Assembly: GCA_012064385.1 (NCBI GenBank)
Contig: QRDG01000855.1
Coordinates: forward strand, 237,282-301,281
Direction: 5' to 3'
Source: Puccinellia tenuiflora
Taxonomy: Eukaryota; Streptophyta; Magnoliopsida; Poales; Poaceae
DNA length: 64,000 nt
The translations under genes were made by a program, and so were the position numbers. The notes beneath the pieces are model-generated. The model saw only the letters and a program-made list of their open reading frames with translations, was not told the DNA's origin and searched no databases. This document shows, piece by piece, positions 19,430-31,900 of this stretch. The first letter of the stretch is position 1. Every line of letters starts with the position of its first letter.

Positions 19430-19960
19430 TGAGATATTGAATTTAATAGATATAAATTAAATCAATAGATATGAATTATAATTCAATAGATATAAATTAA
19501 TTCAATAGATATAAATTAAATAGATAGATAGATTAGATTTTTATCAACAATTTGATATATTATTTGTATTTTTCTGATAAACAGATCAAAAGATATTAAA
19601 TTTATAAGTTTAACTAATGTCTTAATGAATTTATAGGTTTATTAAAAATTTAAAACTTAATCTCAAACAAAGTTGGATTTGATATAAATATATAGATTAT
19701 ATTTTTTTGAACAATTTGATATATTATTTGTATTTTTCTGATAAACAGATCAAAAGATATAAATTTATAAGTTTAACTAATGTCTTAATGAATTTATAAG
19801 TTTATTACAATTTTTTAAAACTTAATCTCAAACAAAGTTGAATTTGATATAAATATATAGATTATATTTTTTTGAACAATTTGATATATTATTTGTATTT
19901 TTCTGATAAACAGGTTAAAAGATATTAAATTTATAAGTTTATTGCATGTTTAAACTCTTT
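19430..19960. repeat. AT-rich ~164-bp tandem repeats in element C
   Basis: TTTGATATATTATTTGTATT recurs at about 19551, 19715 and 19880, giving a period of 164-165 bp for about two and a half copies. Shorter ATTAAATCAATAGATATAAA repeats precede them. There is no coding potential. Confidence 0.85.
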
Positions 19961-19977
19961 ATTAAAAAAAATACCTT

Positions 19978-20172
19978 TAGTCCCGGTTGGAACCACCAAC
20001 CGGACCTAAAGGTATTTTGGCGCGCGCCTTTTCGGTGCCGCCGAAAATTGTCTTTAGGTCCGGTTGGAGGCACCAACCGGGACTAAAGGTTTGGCCTTTA
20101 GGCCCGGTTGGTGCCACCAACCGGGCCTAAAGATCCTTTAGTCCCGGTTGGGGCGCCGAACCGGGACTAAAG
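19978..20172. repeat. Internal CCTTTAGTCCCGGTTGG array of element C
   Basis: Four inverted units (for example CTTTAGTCCCGGTTGG ... CCGGACCTAAAGG) lie internally, immediately upstream of the GC-rich leader of the second gene. A donor-like CGGCGAG|GTACAAACC at about 20525 ends that leader exon, and an acceptor TTTTGCAG|AAACC at 21346 precedes the first ATG. Confidence 0.88.
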
Positions 20173-20554
20173 GCCTCTGCTTTAACAGCCCGCGCCCCTC
20201 CTTCTCCCCCAACTCCCCATTTTCGCTAAGGAACCGATCGAGGAAGACGCCGTCAGGCTGCCGGCCTCCTCCTCGAGCCCACCGCCGGCCTCCTCCTCCG
20301 CGCCGCCTCCTCCTCGGCCTCCTCCGCGCCGAGCCCTCATCCTTCGGCCGCCGCCCCCTCCTCCTCCGCCGGCCGCAGCGGAACGCCGGCGCCGCCGCCT
20401 CCTCCGCCTGCCCTCCTCCGCCGGCCGCCGCCTCCTCGGCCTGCCCTCCTCCGCGTGCCCACCTCCGCCGGCCGTCGCCATCCTCCCCGGCCGGCCCTCC
20501 GACGCCGCCGTCCCACGTCGGCGAGGTACAAACCGGCCGCCCGTGGAATTTAGT

Positions 20555-20760
20555 TTTATCAATTTAGTTTTAGCAATTTAGTTTTAGGAATTTAGCAATT
20601 TAGTTTTAGCAATTTAGTTTTAGGAATTTAGCAATTTAGTTTTAGGAATTTTAACATTTTTAGCAATTTAGTTATAGGAATTTAGTTATAGGAACTTAGT
20701 TATAGGAACTTAGCATTTTTAGTTATAGGATTTTTAGCATTTTTAGTTATAAATAAATGT
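20555..20760. repeat. Short tandem AATTTAGTTTTAG repeats in an intron of element C
   Basis: AATTTAGTTTTAGCAATTTAG and close variants are repeated about ten times. They lie within the predicted first intron of the second gene (about 20526-21346). The rest of that intron is AT-rich, with a duplicated ATCCCTAAATGTTGAATACA, and shows no gene. Confidence 0.8.
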
Positions 20761-21352
20761 ATTTGTATCCCTAAATGTTGAATACACTTGTAAAATTGTT
20801 GACAATTGGGACTTTTAGCAATACATGTTGCATATTTGTATCCCTAAATGTTGAATACATTTTTAGCATTTTTAGTTGTAAAATTGTTGACAATTTTAGA
20901 ATTTTAACAATGCTTTTAACAAGTAAAATTGTGTGGTGTGTCCTTTGCTTACACTTGTATTTGATTTTTGGGTCCTTGTATTTGCTCTTTTGCATAGCAT
21001 ATATATTTTTTGTATTCCTGCGAGATATCACCGTGATGACGCTTAGAAACAATTGGGACTATTGATTTTCTATCTTATAATATGAATACAATTGTTGCTT
21101 TTACCTATGTATATGCTAAGTGTTTCATTTTTGTGAGGAGTCTTTTACCGCGACATTGTTGCTTTTACCTAAGTGCCGACGATGATCACCACGACGCTTA
21201 ATTAAAAATGTATCACCATGACGCTTAATTAGAAATGTATCACCACGACGCTTAGAAACACCCGGCACAACGACGCGCGCCTTTCCTTCTAGTAGCATTA
21301 ATTCTATCCCTACAAGTTTCCTGAACGACACGACATGCATTTTGCAGAAACC

Positions 21353-24300
21353 ATGGATCCAGTCGGTAGAGATGAAAATGACGAACATATCCTCGAGGAT
21401 ATGATCCGCGGCGACGATGTCGCAACTCAATTCCTGAACAAGTCCGGTGAGGGGGATGAGTCTCTCAACCGAGGTGACGGCGGCCCCGACGCCTGGGAAG
21501 AGGCCGTACTTGGTGACTCCGATGAGGGGGAAGCCGACAAGGCAGAAGCCGGCGGCTCGGGTGCCACATTGATCAACACAAACTCCGGAGAGGTGCATAT
21601 ATATATTTATATTAATTAATTTAGCCTCCGTTGTCTATATACACATATTAACGGTCTTTCTTCTTTTAGCCCTCCAGATCGAGCAAATCCACTGCGAGGA
21701 CGAAACGAGGACCAACAAGAAAGTTGGAGGACAATGTCCGGTACAGGATCGAGGTGGTCGCTGCAGACGGCGAACCCATTGCTCCAACAGATGTCAAACA
21801 GAAGTTTGTGAAGCAATGCGGTGTCGTTGTTAGGGACTTCGTCCCGATCACCATCCAAGAATGGAATAAGCCAAAGGATCGTGATCTTACCTAGCTCGGT
21901 GACGAAGGCAAAAAACACATTTTTCAAAAGGTCATGCATAATTTCACCTTGCCGTGGCCTAGAGGTGGATCCAGAGGAGGGGGAGCCATCTGAGGAGCAG
22001 ATGGATAAACTTAAAAAAGAGCTAGTAGATAAAGTCAAGGCGTGGGCTCTTAAGAAGATGGCCGAGCTATTTAACAAATATAAGAAGAGATTGTACACCG
22101 ACTATGTGTTGAAAGGAAAAACTCCGGATTTCGATCGAGGGTACGAGAAGATAAGAGACTATTGGGATGAATTTGTAGCGTACAAGAAATCGGAGCCAGC
22201 TCTGGCAAGTCTGAAATAAATAAGGCAAATGCTGCTAAGAAGAAGTAGCACCATAATATGGGGTCCGGTGGCTACGCCCGTTCCATGCCTAAGTGGGACA
22301 AAATGGAGAAGGACCTGCTGGATCAAGGGATTGTACCAGAGCCTATTAGAGATGGATGGATCGAGCGGTCCCGAAATTGGTTCTACGGGCATGGGGGCAC
22401 ACTGAACGCTTCTACCGGGGACTGCATATATAACAAAAGACATAAGGATAATCCTCTACTACCCATCGATGACATTAGAAAAGCAGTAAAGGATGTTGAA
22501 GAGGGACGGTTCCGTCCCGATAGAGAGAATGACGAGCTTGCACGCGCCCTTGGGAATCCCGAACATAACGGACGAACACGAGGCACCTCAGGCTCCAAGC
22601 CGTGGGCACATGGGTTTCCCGTGGAAAAGGAAATTATGGCCCGACAGAAGTCATATGAGGAGAAAGGTAAGGGAGCAACAGGAAGAAGCCGAGAAGGCAG
22701 ACCGGCTCCGCGTGCTAGAAGAAGGGTACAAGCGGCAGCAGGAGCAAATCGATCGACTTAGCCAGCAAGGCACTCTCGCCCTATCTCAGCAACACGTCGA
22801 TGCTGCCGCCCCATCGAATCGGAGAAGCAGTGTGGCTTCGAGCAGGCTCGTTGATGATGATGATCCTCTTCGTCGCTACCCAGTGGATGATATCACGGAG
22901 ACCACAACTTGTGAGCTACATGTGAAAGTGATGAACATAAGCATGAAGGTGGCGGTCGGCTATGCCGTACCTATTGGACCTACACCAACTTTCCATTGCT
23001 CCCCTGTTCCTCTTGGCTACGCTATTGTCGGGGTGGATGAAGTTTTTAAAGGATTTGAGGAGCTGAAGCTGGATCACCCCGCAGGTGAAGATGGGGAGAT
23101 CGTTGAACTTGGAGAAGCCAGAAAAAACACCATTCTATGGCGAAAGGAATTAATCGTGCTTCCAAGGCCATCGACTCCTCAGAGTAGCGATCCAGCGCAA
23201 CACTCTCCAGCGCAACAGTCTTCTCCGCCGTCGCCGCCACAGGCGCCATCTCCGCAGCCTAAGTCTCCAGCGCGTGAGTCTCCGCCGCCTCAGTCTCCGC
23301 GCTCAGTCTCTGCCGCATGAGTCTCCGCCACCTCAGTCTCCGGTGCGTTCGGGTAGGTTGGGGTTGGATAAGAACCGATTACCGAAACGTACGTTATCAC
23401 CCCTACCAAAAATACCTCACAAGAATATGGTCAAGAGACCTTACGACCGTACACCGGAGGAAAACGCGGTGTACGCAGAAGCCGAAAAGGTCGCGTGGTT
23501 TGCTAAGTTGAAGGAGAAACCGAAAAAGTTTCCCGACACCCCAGAAGAGCATGCCAAAGTCGTAGCAATGCTGAAGAATATGCAGCAACCCCCGCCAGCG
23601 GAAGAACCAGACTACGAACGCTCTATTCATAAGGCGACGAAACGGAAAGCAGAAAGATCAGTTCCCCAGCTCGGAACACAGAAAAAACAATCAGTTGCCC
23701 CGCTCAAAGTGGTCTCCAATACCGAGGCGGGGTCGAGCAGAGTACGGCCCGTTGTTCCGATCGACGACAAGTCTTGTACACCTGAGATTGTTGCCATGTT
23801 CGGAGAAGCAGCCGCTGCTCAGGGCTTGACTATTCATCAGTACTTAGACCGAATAGATTATCAGAAAGTTGCAGACTACACATACAAGCACGGGCGTCCT
23901 CTCGTCAAATCTGAGTTGGTCAAAGATCTACCAACAAAAATGCGAAGATTGCATAATTGGTACATGGCAGCCTCAAAGAGAGGGGGGGGGGGATTGGCTC
24001 TACATTAAATATGATAACAAGGCTTTCGGGTCTGGAAATGGAGTGACAATGATTCAATTTTCTGAATTATTTCAGTTGTTCCAACAAAAAGCCCTCGACA
24101 AAGCTATCATCAGTGCCTATTGTCTGTAAGTATTATTTCTGTAATTAATTTTCTTGCTAGCTCACCTCGTTCATTGTATTTTATAATCTTACTCATCACT
24201 ATATTAATTATGCAGAATGAAGATTCTCCAATGCAGAAGAGGACAAATCTATGACATTGGGTTCATTGACCCAAATGTCGTTCATGAAAAAGTTCTCGTT

Positions 24301-25165
24301 AAACATTACCAAGATACAGAGAACAACTTGGTAAATGCATTCTTGTTTAACGAAACCAAAAGAGAGATACTATTTCCATACAACTTCGAGTAAGTGTTAC
24401 TGTCTTGTACACATTATTCTATTTCGCTTAATTTCTCGATGTTAAATGTATAATTGATAACTTATGCATGCGCAGCTTCCACTTTATTCTGCTAATCATT
24501 GTGCTAGGACAAAGGAACAGTACAAGCCATGGACTCGAGACGTCATCCCGTTGAGCACTGGGAGAGCATGCAGATATGCCTCCAGAGGTAATTTCAATCA
24601 TTATGTCAGTATATCGATAGCAATTAATTAATATATAAGTCCTTTATTCATTTTCTTTGCCGGACAGGGCTTGGAAACGATTCACTAAAGCCGCCAAGGA
24701 TAGGGGTGCTTGGGCGGAGAAGCTTGACTTTAAAAGATTAGATGTAAGTACTACAAGCTATATCCGTGCATCATCTCTTTGATTCTAGTTTCAATACCAT
24801 TACAATTCTTGATTTTTATTTTCATTGAACTTTGTTCATGTAAAGTGCTTGGAGCAGCCAGAGGGGACACATTTATGTGGATACTACGTTTGCGAGTTCA
24901 TTCGTCAGACGTGTTGTGAGAAGGGCAGAATTTTAAAACAACTTGAAGTGAGTATGCAATATTCACAATTTTTGTTTATTGCCATCAATTTTGTTTAGTT
25001 TCATTCATATATATTGACCACTTTTTTAATTAGATCGAACAGTTGCGAGACGGCCTTCTACCAATGGATCGTGTACGAGCAATCCAGGAAGAAATTGCCG
25101 GATTCATAGATGCAGAGGTCCTAAATAAGAATGGAGAATACTATACTGATTCTAATGCATATTGA
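21353..25165 (+). pseudogene. Second CACTA gene of element C: Transposase_24-like, DUF8039-like and Ulp1-type regions
   Basis: This multi-exon gene starts at ATG 21353. Visible in order: an acidic exon to 21592; an exon from 21670; a Transposase_24-like region (KAWALKKMAELFNKYKKRL ... SRNWFYGHGGTL, about 22030-22400); a DUF8039-like block (about 22910-23160); a Ser/Pro-rich linker; and Ulp1/C48-type exons. In the last part the catalytic-type residues are all recognisable: His in FHFILL (24480), Asp in AMDSRRH (24532) and Cys in LCGYYVCEF (24876). The gene ends at TGA 25163. Lesions include TAG at 21892, a frameshift near 21960, stops near 22217 and 22245, a shift at the 11-G run (23982-23992) and one near 24508. 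Such proteins are thought to act as TNPA-like end binders, and the protease part may cut SUMO-like conjugates; both roles are inferred from family. Confidence 0.78.
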
Positions 25166-25468
25166 TGTGTTTATATTACATCAAGTAGAAGATGATGTGT
25201 TTATATTACAAGGTGATCGAGTGTAAAAAAGATGTGACGACGATCGTGTGTGTAATATATTTGTGACGATGATGTTTAATATATAGTGGTTCCCCATATT
25301 GATTCTACATTTTGGTATTTTAATTTAATTTTTTACATAATCAAATAGGTCTTACTTTTCTGAACATTTTGGTATTTTATTCATATTTTTATGAATTACA
25401 GAATAAGCATTATTGATTCTACAAAATTAAACCTTTTTCTGGAATTTGTGAAAAAAAAATTCGGCCAA

Positions 25469-25655
25469 TAGTCCCGGTTCGTATTACGAACCGGGACTAA
25501 AGCTCCTGGGCCCGACGGCACCCGGAGGGGCCACGTGACTCCACCATTAGTCCCGGTTGGATTCCCAACCGAGACTAGCTTTAGTCCCGGATTGCTAGTC
25601 CCGGTTGGTGAACCGGGACTAATGGACCTCCCCAACCGGGACTAATGTGCCTTTT
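25469..25655. repeat. 3' subterminal repeat array of element C
   Basis: Several TTAGTCCCGGTT / AACCGGGACTAA inverted units precede the 3' terminus at 25665. The stretch 25166-25468 between the last gene and the array is AT-rich and shows no gene. Confidence 0.9.
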
Positions 25656-27083
25656 TCTACTAGTGAATACCACGTCAACTGAAAATCAATTTGCCTCCAA
25701 CGTTGTGGAAAATTTCCATAGCTTTCATTTAAGCCCTAGAACAGCCCAATCGGAGGTCCGTAGCTCTAGGAATCCCCGTTTTACTGAAGGCCAAATATCT
25801 GATTATGGGATTCCGAAAGTTGGTGACGTGATTGACTCCAACTCTTACCAAACTTGGAGGATTCGACCAAGCCACAACTTTGGGACCTCATTAAGGATAT
25901 GAGGGGTCCCTAGAAAGGTTCTAGAGGTGCCCAAGAGCCATTGGATCAAGGGGCCATCCATCGTAGGGCCGGGAAGCATTGTCTCCACCTATATAAAGAG
26001 AGGAAACCCTAGTTTTGGGGGCAGCCACCAAAAGCCACGAATTTGCCTCCCCCTTGGCCCTCATCTACAAGGGGGAGGGCTCCTCTACAGCACCAAGAAG
26101 TCATGGAGGAAGGGGGTTAGGGGGCGGCGCTCCCCCTTTGCCGGCCGGCCGCCGCCATGCGCTGCCGCCGCCGCCGGCCGCCCGCGCCGCCTCCGCCTTG
26201 CCCTTTACTCCATGGCCGCCGCCTTCGATCACCACCATCTCCATCGCCAATTCCTTCATTGCTACAGCGGTCCATTCTCTCACAAACCTCTGTAATCCCC
26301 TATGTAAACATGGTGTTTGATGCTACAAAATATTATCCTATGATCTATGTCATGTTTGTGTAGTTCCTTGTTGTCTTATGGTTGAGTTATTGAATATATT
26401 TGGTTGATTCGAGTTGTATGTTGATATGGTACAGTCCTATGGTGCCCATTGTATACTTATGCGCGCATGGATAACATCATAGGTTTTGTAGTATGTGAAG
26501 GAGGCCAGGGGGTAGGGCTGCCGGAGTGACAGAAACCTAAGCCCCATCCCGATTTTTGACATTGTATGGGATAAAGAGGACCTTATGATCTTAATGCTAT
26601 GGTTTGGTTTTTACCTTAATGAATGTTAGTAGTTGCGGATGCTTACTAATGTTCCAATCATATAGTACATGTAATCACAAGTAGTTGAGAACGTGTATGC
26701 TTTGCCTCTCTCACATAGAAAACTGTATCGAAAACGATGACCCGAATAACTTCACTAATTAATTATGAACAATTCCGCCGCGCCTTCCACCACTCTTTCA
26801 CACTCATGGTTCTGTTATTTATGGTCTTTTAGTATACTTTATTGCTGCAGCAACTAACTTTTATTTTCTTGTTCTTTATTATATTGCAAAGCTATCCTTT
26901 CATACCCGTTTTATTCCTATAGTTTTATTTCCTAGATAGAGCAAACGTTCGGTGTGCGTAGAGTTGTGTCAATGGTTGATAGAACTTGAGAGAATACTTA
27001 TCCTACCTTTAGCTCCTCGTTGGGTTCGACACTCTTATTTATCGAAAAGGCTACATACGATCCCCTACACTTGTGGGTTATCA

Positions 27084-28884
27084 GTTCATATTTGGCTCTT
27101 ATCGTGGTGTGGTCTTGATGCTTGTCGTGCTTGTCATGACAAGGCCAAGTTCACCAAAAACGGTTTTCATATGCGTCTCCTATTGCGTTTTCGATATTGG
27201 AGATTTTGTCGGTTCATCCTTGTGGAAGGTCTCACTCTTCCAATTATTTGCAAAATCTCCTTTACTTGTTTTTGATATTTCCAATAGTATCTCTTGTCGA
27301 CCTCTTTCCAACAAAATTGGTTTTACTTCATTTAGGTTTCATTTGCAAAAGATATGGTGTTTCCGGTTTGCGAGAGAGAGGTTTAACCTTTCCCCATTTG
27401 TTATTTTAATATCTTTTTGTACTATGATGTTTCTCTGCATTATCTTGTAGGGATTTTGATTATCTTCGAAACAAGCCCAAGTTCATCGAAAACGGAGTCC
27501 GGATGGTCAAAATATGTTTGTTTTCATATTGGGTGTTTCTTGCAGTTTGGCCAGCCTTGCCGGGCTCAAGGCCGGGCTCAAGGCTGGCCGTCTCGGGCAC
27601 CTGGCCGGCCTAGGCCGGGCCCAAGGCTGGCCTCCCTGCACGCAGTTTTATCTCCAAGATTCCAGGCCAGCCTCGGACCCAGCCTCGGACCCGGCAAGGC
27701 CGGCCTCCCTGCGCACAGGAAATTGCCTCCAACGGCTCAATTATTGGGGAGGGGTATTTATACCCCTCCTCCTTCCTCCAGCGAAGTGAGCTCTTTTTTT
27801 TCTCTCCTCTATTGTTGCAAGAGCTCAAATCATATAGACCTCCCAATTCCTCCACCCAAACTCGTTGATCTTTGGAGGATTGAAGGAGAAGGCCTAGATC
27901 TACATTTTCACCAACCATATCTCCTCTAAGTGAGGGGAACATCTTTGGATTTAGATCTTGGAGTTTCTTTGTGTTTCTCCTTTGTTCTTCCTCTTAAATC
28001 CCTCCATAGCATTAGTTGGTTTGGTTGGATTTCGGAGAGAAGGACTTGACCACTTAATGTGTTCTTGCCATAACATTTGGTGCATCGTTTTGCTCTCTCC
28101 ACGAAGATTCGTGGAAGTTGAAGTTGAGAAGCTTATTACTCTTGGGTGCTTGGGTGCCCTAGGGCTTGTTCCTCTAGGCTACGTTGGTACCCTAGACGGT
28201 TGTTGATATCTCGGAGTTTTGGTGGCTCGCGGGATTTGTTGGGAGCCTCCAATTAAGTTGTGGAGTGTGGCTCAACCTTGTTCGTCTTGGAGCTTTGAGA
28301 GCTACGAAGACTTTGCCGGGAGCCACCAATTGAGTTGTGGTGTGTGCCCCGGCCTCGAGCATCGAGTCTTGGCGGCTCGGTACATTTGATGAAGACCCTC
28401 CAACTTGTGGAGTGTGCTTCATCCTTGTAAAGGTTCTAGTTGTCAACCTCAACGGCAACATAGTGACAAGTGCCTCGCCACATCGGTGGTAAGACACAAA
28501 GGAGATACGGTGTGCCATTTCAAGGCTACTCGGTGTTTCACTTTGGTGAACACCGCGCCGCTCCAACGGAGACTAGCTTCCATTGGGAAGTGAACTTCGG
28601 GATAAATCATCGTCTCCAAGTGCCTCGGTATTTCTATACCCGAGCTTCTTACTTATGCTACTTACTTTGTGATAGCCATCAAGCTTGAAGTTATATATCT
28701 TGCTATCACCTAGTCAATTATATTGCTTAGCATAAGTTGTTGGTGCACATAGGTAAACCTAGCTAGTTTAGGTTTTGGCTTGATAAATTAAACGTTAGTT
28801 TTATTCCGCATTTATTCAAGCCTTAACCGTAATAATTTTAAATCGCCTATTCACCCCCCTCTAGGCGACATCCGTGTCCTTTCA
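27084..28884 (+). repeat. 5' LTR of element J (3' 1.8 kb)
   Basis: 27084-28255 is nearly identical to 39378-40570, and 28675-28884 is nearly identical to 45282-45490. The LTR holds a GC-rich CCGGCC-type stretch (27543-27730) and ends TCCGTGTCCTTTCA. The short frames inside it are not conserved in a gene-like way. Confidence 0.9.
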
Positions 28885-28886
28885 AT

Positions 28887-28898
28887 TGGTATCAGAGC
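28887..28898 (+). promoter_or_regulatory. Primer binding site of element J
   Basis: TGGTATCAGAGC, complementary to the 3' end of initiator tRNA-Met, lies two bases 3' of the LTR end at 28884. It is the usual minus-strand priming site of plant LTR elements. Confidence 0.9.
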
Positions 28899-28938
28899 GG
28901 GTTCTCTCTTTATTAGGCTTCACGGCCTAGAGAGTAAG

Positions 28939-31900
28939 ATGTCGTCTAGTAATCTAGTGCACAATGATTCTTTTATATTCGATGGCACAAATTATGGTAT
29001 TTGGAAAATTCACATGCTTGATATCCTCCGGGTCATGGACCCAAATATAGAGAAAATTTTAGATATGGGTTATTCTCCTCCAAAGAATCCCAAAAGAATA
29101 TCTTTAGAGGATGAGAATAATTCATATCTAGATGCTCAAGCTTCTAATGTGATTTTCAATGCTTTGAGCAATGTAGTTATTATCTCCATCTATCCTTTTC
29201 AGAATTCTCACGAGCTATGGACAAAGCTTCAAGATAAATATGATGGGTCCAAGTCTAGTGGAGATGATTGTTCTCCCTCCACCTCCGGTCGTGATGAATT
29301 CTCAACTTCGTCTACTTCACCTACACGTGGTAAGACACAAAGAAATGCAATGGTGAGTAGTGATAAATATTGTAATGATGATAGTGAGCTTATTGTTGAT
29401 AATTCACCTCTATCTTATTGCAATGATTTATCTTTGGACTTAAACACATCTAGCACCAAAAATGCTTTACGTGTTTGTGTTGATAGTCCTTGCATATCAC
29501 GTCCAAAATGCATAATTAATTCTTGCGATGATATGCTCTCTATGTCTTGTTCCCTTGATAAAAATGCTTCTATTTCCTTTAGTACTTGTTTGGCTAACAA
29601 TGTAGAGGAAACCGATCACCTCATGGAACAAGATAAGGAATCTCATAGAGCCTCAAGTAATTCTTCATCATAGCCCTCTACTCACTTTTGCCTTATGGCT
29701 AAGGCTTCAAAGGTATCTCCAACTTTGAACCCCAATATCTCTAATGATGATGAAGATAGTGAAGATGAGGATAATAGTTTTGACTCCCTTATGAATAAGA
29801 GTGGAATTGTTCAACGTGCTCTTCATAAGAATAAAAATGCTCATGATAGTTTCATAGAATTCATAACTACCTTTGTTGGGTACAAGCAAGAATAAGATGA
29901 TTTGGAAACTCGTCTTGATGAAGCTCTTAGCCGTGAACATGATTATGCGAACAAGATTGCGGATCTTGAGGAAGATCTAGAAGAAGAACAAACCACCAAG
30001 AAATCTCTTGAGGAGACATTTACTCTAGAGTTATCTAAAGTAAATGAAACCCATGATAGATCCCTCAAGGTGGCTAATGATTTTAAAATAAAAAATGACT
30101 GAGTTTGTTGTTGAAATTGTTAGACTCCTTGAGGCTAATGAGAAATTTGAAAAGGATGTCAAGTTCTTGGAAGGTTCTCTTGCACATCTCACTAAGTCCC
30201 ATGATCAACTCCATGCTCAATTGCAAAAAGAGCTTCCAACTTGTTCTCCCCATTCCTATTAATGATGATGCTTGTGCTACTAACTCTACTTCTTGTGAAG
30301 CATCAATATTGAAGGAGAATGTTGAGCTCAGGGCTCAACTTAAATTGCTAACTAGTAATTATAAGATATTGGAAGAAAGCCATGAGAAGCTCTCGAGCTT
30401 CCATTAGGATCTTCTAGTATCTCATGATAAGCTAAAGTTAGCTTATGAGGCTATCGCTACCAAGGTAATATCTAGTGAGCCTCATGTGGACAATGACACA
30501 ACATCTACTAAAAATGCTATAATGCCATGTGCTAGTCCTTGTAATTCTTCATCTCACACTAGTGGTAAATCATATGTTGAATTACATTTCGTGCCTCGTT
30601 GCTCTAACAATGAAGCCTCAACTTCCACTAGTACTTGTGCAGCTACTAACCTTGTAGGGAAGACTAAAGAGCACAAGACACAAGTGTAGCGCCCCGACCC
30701 CAGAACTATACAATGAAGCTTTGTGCAACCGGTCATGCTACACAATCGAAGGTTACTGGGGTTACCAATCCCAGGCCAAAACCTTTGGCAGGCGTGCTCG
30801 GAATGGATCATCGGCACGCAACACTTCGATAGTAGAGAAATCAGACATAGCTATCATGTATAGTAGAGAGATCAAGACTGCGGAACAACTGGCACATCAC
30901 AGACTCTACGACACAAAGAGATCATATAGCAACTCTTATATGAGGAAGAATACAAATTACACACAAAAGGGGTCACCGACCCAACAGTACATCATGCGGA
31001 AGCGAGGTAGTTGTCTAATACAACAAGATCCAAATATATGGCCTAAGAGGCCTACACATAACAAATCCCAGCCAGCTTGTTCCGACGTCCCAAGCTGCCA
31101 CCTGGGAACCCCGAACTACTCGTCGATGTCCAGGAAGAAACCACCTATCTGCTCGGTGTCGTCCTCCTCTAAAACAAATTATAAAAGCAGCAAAGAGAGA
31201 ATGAGTACGACGTACTCGCAAGTTTAGTAGGGCAATATAGGCCCAATGATGACGGAGGCTCTAAAGCTGTATAGTATTTATTTTGCATAAAGCTAATTTT
31301 CCTTTATAAAAGACATGAGTGACTCAAAGGCATCGACTACTCAGAATGTTTTGGAAAGGGGATAAGAAAGTAAACTTGCTCTTTGGTTCTCATCGAACCC
31401 ATAGTAACCATTTCTCAACTCTCATCTCCACCAAGGCACTCCCTCGAATCACCCTCGAGGAAATGAACCTTTTATCACACGTTGATTATGCAACCTCTAG
31501 CTGCCAAATTAATTAAAGTGTTCAGGTTCTCTATGATCTTATCATCTATTCTCAAGTCGTCCATAACCGTGAACATGGCTTTTCGAAATATTTACCCTGC
31601 AGGGGTGTACTAATTTACCCACCGGTACCGTTCGGCTCACCTGATTAGCTCTCTTCCGGGGAAAGCTGGCAAGTGGGCGCGGTTAAACCTTTACCTCGCA
31701 TGAGACTATCTAAGGATCATCTGTGGCGACAGGACAAGTTTATCTAGCCTATTTCAGCCCCTGCCCCCATCGCCACGCCCTAAACACCACCATCCTCATC
31801 GTTTCTTTTCCACCCACACACTCACCCGCAAATGGAAATAGCAAACTAGAGGACCCTTGCATACGCCCGCACAAGTTATTTAGTTAAAAGGGATTTCATA

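Larger units (their letters stand above)
14443..25665 (+). mobile_element. Complete CACTA element C, 11.2 kb, TSD AAT
   Basis: Both termini are present: CACTAGTAGAAAATGAGG at 14443 and its inverted counterpart ending TTTTTCTACTAGTG at 25665. They are flanked on both sides by AAT (14440-14442 and 25666-25668). Inside are: subterminal motif arrays at both ends, a TNP2 transposase (plus), an antisense unit (minus) with a covarying hairpin, AT-rich tandem repeats, an internal motif array, and a second multi-exon gene with Transposase_24-like, DUF8039-like and Ulp1-type regions. Both large genes are broken, so the element is non-autonomous now, but its ends look intact. Confidence 0.95.
12158..27083 (+). 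mobile_element. Gypsy LTR element G, 3' part, split by CACTA C
   Basis: Bases 12158-14172 are the 3' internal region of a Gypsy-type element, without coding capacity. They are homologous on the opposite strand to element P (49680-49900) and on the same strand to element K (42050-42260, sharing CATAAGCTTGGGGATG). A polypurine-like tract (TTGGGGATGT) ends at 14172. The 3' LTR follows from 14173 (TGATACGTG) and ends at 27083 (GGGTTATCA), with CACTA C inserted at 14443. The right flank (27084, GTTCATATTTGG) continues inside the 5' LTR of Copia element J, so G is inserted there. The 5' LTR and gag-pol are outside the window or absent. Confidence 0.82.
14173..27083 (+). repeat. 3' LTR of Gypsy element G (14173-14442 and 25666-27083)
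   Basis: The LTR is about 1.69 kb once CACTA C is removed, with inverted ends TGATA...TATCA. The second part holds GC-rich leader-like DNA around 26100-26230 and the usual 3' end, with GGTTCGACACTCTTATTTATCG and CCCCTACACTTGTGGGTTATCA. No gene is supported in it; the proline-rich frames at 26000-26360 are composition artefacts. Confidence 0.82.

Noticed and set aside
20148..20567. Proline/arginine-rich frame after the internal motif array of element C
   Set aside because: CTCC/GCC-rich leader of the second CACTA gene; frames are open on both strands because of composition, and a splice donor follows at about 20525.
25645..26363. A host gene at the 3' side of element C
   Set aside because: The sequence is the second part of the 3' LTR of G: it resumes exactly at the AAT target duplication and ends in a typical LTR 3' end.
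27417..28206. Frames in the 5' LTR of J, repeated in the 3' LTR
   Set aside because: They are repeated only because the LTRs are repeats; they differ by frame-breaking indels between the copies and have no domain.
28881..28905. Possible tRNA-related sequence (also 55484-55505)
   Set aside because: These are 12-18-nt primer binding sites complementary to initiator tRNA-Met, not tRNA genes; no cloverleaf follows.
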